This document shows, in pieces, positions 63,008 to 64,000 of a DNA stretch of 64,000 nt. The stretch lies in contig CAIUSO010000045.1 in the NCBI GenBank assembly GCA_903901875.1, positions 1 through 64,000 on the forward strand, read 5' to 3'. The DNA is from an uncultured Geobacteraceae bacterium (GTDB lineage: Bacteria > Desulfobacterota > Desulfuromonadia > Geobacterales > Pseudopelobacteraceae). The translations under genes were made by a program, and so were the position numbers. The notes under the pieces were generated by a model. It did not search any database. It had not been told where the DNA came from and saw only the letters and a program-made list of their open reading frames with translations. How positions within the stretch are numbered: position 1 is the stretch's first letter; each line of letters opens with the position of its first letter.

Positions 63008-64000
63008 ATGGGAAACACTTTAATTCTGGATACGATTTCAAAAACGTTGAATGCGGGAGGGTCAGCACTTGTATCGGCAGTTGATGCCGGCGCGTCGGCG
63101 TTTAATTGTACCATGTCGGCATTGTCGCCGGGAGAAAGAACCAAACTCGGAATCAGGATCAAAACTCTGGAGTTGAGGATTCAGTCTTTGTACGTTGACT
63201 TTGCAAAAGCCAATGCCAAATTCTCTGACCCGGCTGCCGCATTGGAATCAAAGGCGGCAAAAGACATACTGGCGGTTATCTCGGAACTGAGTAATGAAAT
63301 AACAAAGATGAAGCAGCGGGTTACCGATCTTGATAAAGCCAGGGCGGAAATGAAAACTGCCAAGGGGTCATGTTGCCTCTCTTCCAAAATATCCCGTTCA
63401 ATTTCGAGTATTTTGCCGGGCGAAAAGTCAGGGTTGCAGAATAAAATCCATGCAAATGAAAAGAAAATAGAGAGTCTCTACTGCGATTTTGCTAAAGAAG
63501 CAGCCAAACATTCGGATCCTGCCGCCGTTGTCGCATCAAAGGCGGTTTTCGGTATTTACGAAAAAATTAATGGGCTCACCACTGAAAACGAAACTCTTAA
63601 GCAAAAAATAGACGATCTGGCCAAGCCTAAGGCACCTGCGGCGAAACCGGCACCTGCGAAACCGGCACCCGCAAAACCGGGTGACAAGAAAATGCCCCCT
63701 GAAGCGACCGGTGTGGCCTCGTTCTTTGTTCATGCCATCTCTGACAAGCTTTCCGGATATCTGCCGGGTGACAGATCAGGGGCAGATAAAAAAACAACGG
63801 AAACGGAAAAGAAATTACAGGCACTGTATCTGGAAGTTGGCAAGGAAACGGCCAAATATCCTGATCCGGCCGATGCCATGGTCGCTGAACCGGTCAAAAA
63901 ACTTTTTGCACAGATAGCGGCACTCAAGGCCGAGCTGGTACCTGCGAGCCCGGTAAAAGCAGAAAAGCCGGCTGTAAAACCGGTTGAGGCTGGAGCGGCG
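63008..64000 (+). CDS. Repeat protein with three coiled-coil units, incomplete at the window edge
   Basis: At least 331 residues from the ATG at 63008 (AAGGAG 8 bases upstream), open to the end of the window. Three units of about 65 residues are seen at about 41-108, 137-203 and 253-310. Each begins PGE/PGD and holds LELRIQSLYVDFAKANAKFSDPA- type sequence (second: IESLYCDFAKEAAKHSDPA; third: LQALYLEVGKETAKYPDPA), then a long heptad helix. A Pro/Ala/Lys linker (KPAPAKPAP) separates units 2 and 3. It shares the repeat with the gene before it. It looks like a scaffold protein; the missing 3' part may hold more units. Confidence 0.65.
   Translation, partial: MGNTLILDTISKTLNAGGSALVSAVDAGASAFNCTMSALSPGERTKLGIRIKTLELRIQSLYVDFAKANAKFSDPAAALESKAAKDILAVISELSNEITKMKQRVTDLDKARAEMKTAKGSCCLSSKISRSISSILPGEKSGLQNKIHANEKKIESLYCDFAKEAAKHSDPAAVVASKAVFGIYEKINGLTTENETLKQKIDDLAKPKAPAAKPAPAKPAPAKPGDKKMPPEATGVASFFVHAISDKLSGYLPGDRSGADKKTTETEKKLQALYLEVGKETAKYPDPADAMVAEPVKKLFAQIAALKAELVPASPVKAEKPAVKPVEAGAA

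Overview
The window looks like a chromosome segment from a Geobacter/Pelobacter-type bacterium (Desulfuromonadia). The evidence is gene content and order: hisZ-purA, flbD-motA-motB, a BioD-like/DRTGG protein, a TPP-riboswitch thiSGE cluster, SAM-riboswitch metX, a caa3-type oxidase cluster, mtnA-glnE and an ANTAR regulator, plus many proteins that resemble Geobacter families. This placement is recalled knowledge and was not tested by a search. No rRNA, tRNA or CRISPR array was seen.

Layout. 1-150: one end of a palindromic MITE-like element. 150-2259 (-): two-component system plus FMN-binding protein. 2614-5751 (+): zinc-ribbon protein, ABC exporter, and an RNA polymerase alpha-subunit gene away from any ribosomal-protein operon. 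5842-7137 (-): 6-phosphofructokinase. 7.1-12.5 kb: AT-richer accessory region with a truncated sigma-54 activator, a phage-type HTH regulator, a secreted seven-repeat lectin-like protein, a lipoprotein and an hsdM relic. 12.5-16.3 kb (-): purA, hisZ, lipoprotein. 16.4-19.4 kb (+): SAM riboswitch, metX, ttcA-like gene, methyltransferase-like gene. 19.4-22.6 kb (-): motB, motA, flbD, BioD/DRTGG protein. 22.8-25.5 kb (+): TPP riboswitch, thiS, thiG, thiE, radical SAM protein. 25.7-35.3 kb (+): protease, chemoreceptor, deacetylase cluster with several unknown genes, HtrA protease, pseudouridine synthase. 36.7-43.5 kb (+): YqaA-like protein, diguanylate cyclase, Sco protein, caa3 oxidase and heme O synthase. 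43.5-46.9 kb: second accessory patch with membrane/TPR protein, relE-like and HU relics, ParDE. 46.9-57.1 kb: SDR, HU, RlpA, ANTAR regulator, SNF2 helicase (-), mtnA, glnE. 57.2-59.7 kb (-): zinc ribbon, PanE-like reductase, HTH regulator, SRAP protein.

The most unusual part is the right end, 59,966 to the edge. A clearly MamK-like bacterial actin (61063-62142) sits among a small glycine/alanine-rich membrane protein, an unknown protein, and two helical proteins that share a repeat of about 65 residues. The second of these carries three copies and runs off the window. This looks like a filament-plus-scaffold system related to magnetosome cytoskeletons. Whether magnetosome genes lie beyond the edge cannot be seen here.

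Other notable items are the stand-alone divergent rpoA with changed DNA-contact residues and a palindromic operator-like site, an SRAP protein lacking canonical active-site Glu and His, the secreted repeat protein, and two palindromic intergenic repeat families. Two convincing genes are very short: a 35-residue membrane peptide and a 58-residue zinc ribbon.
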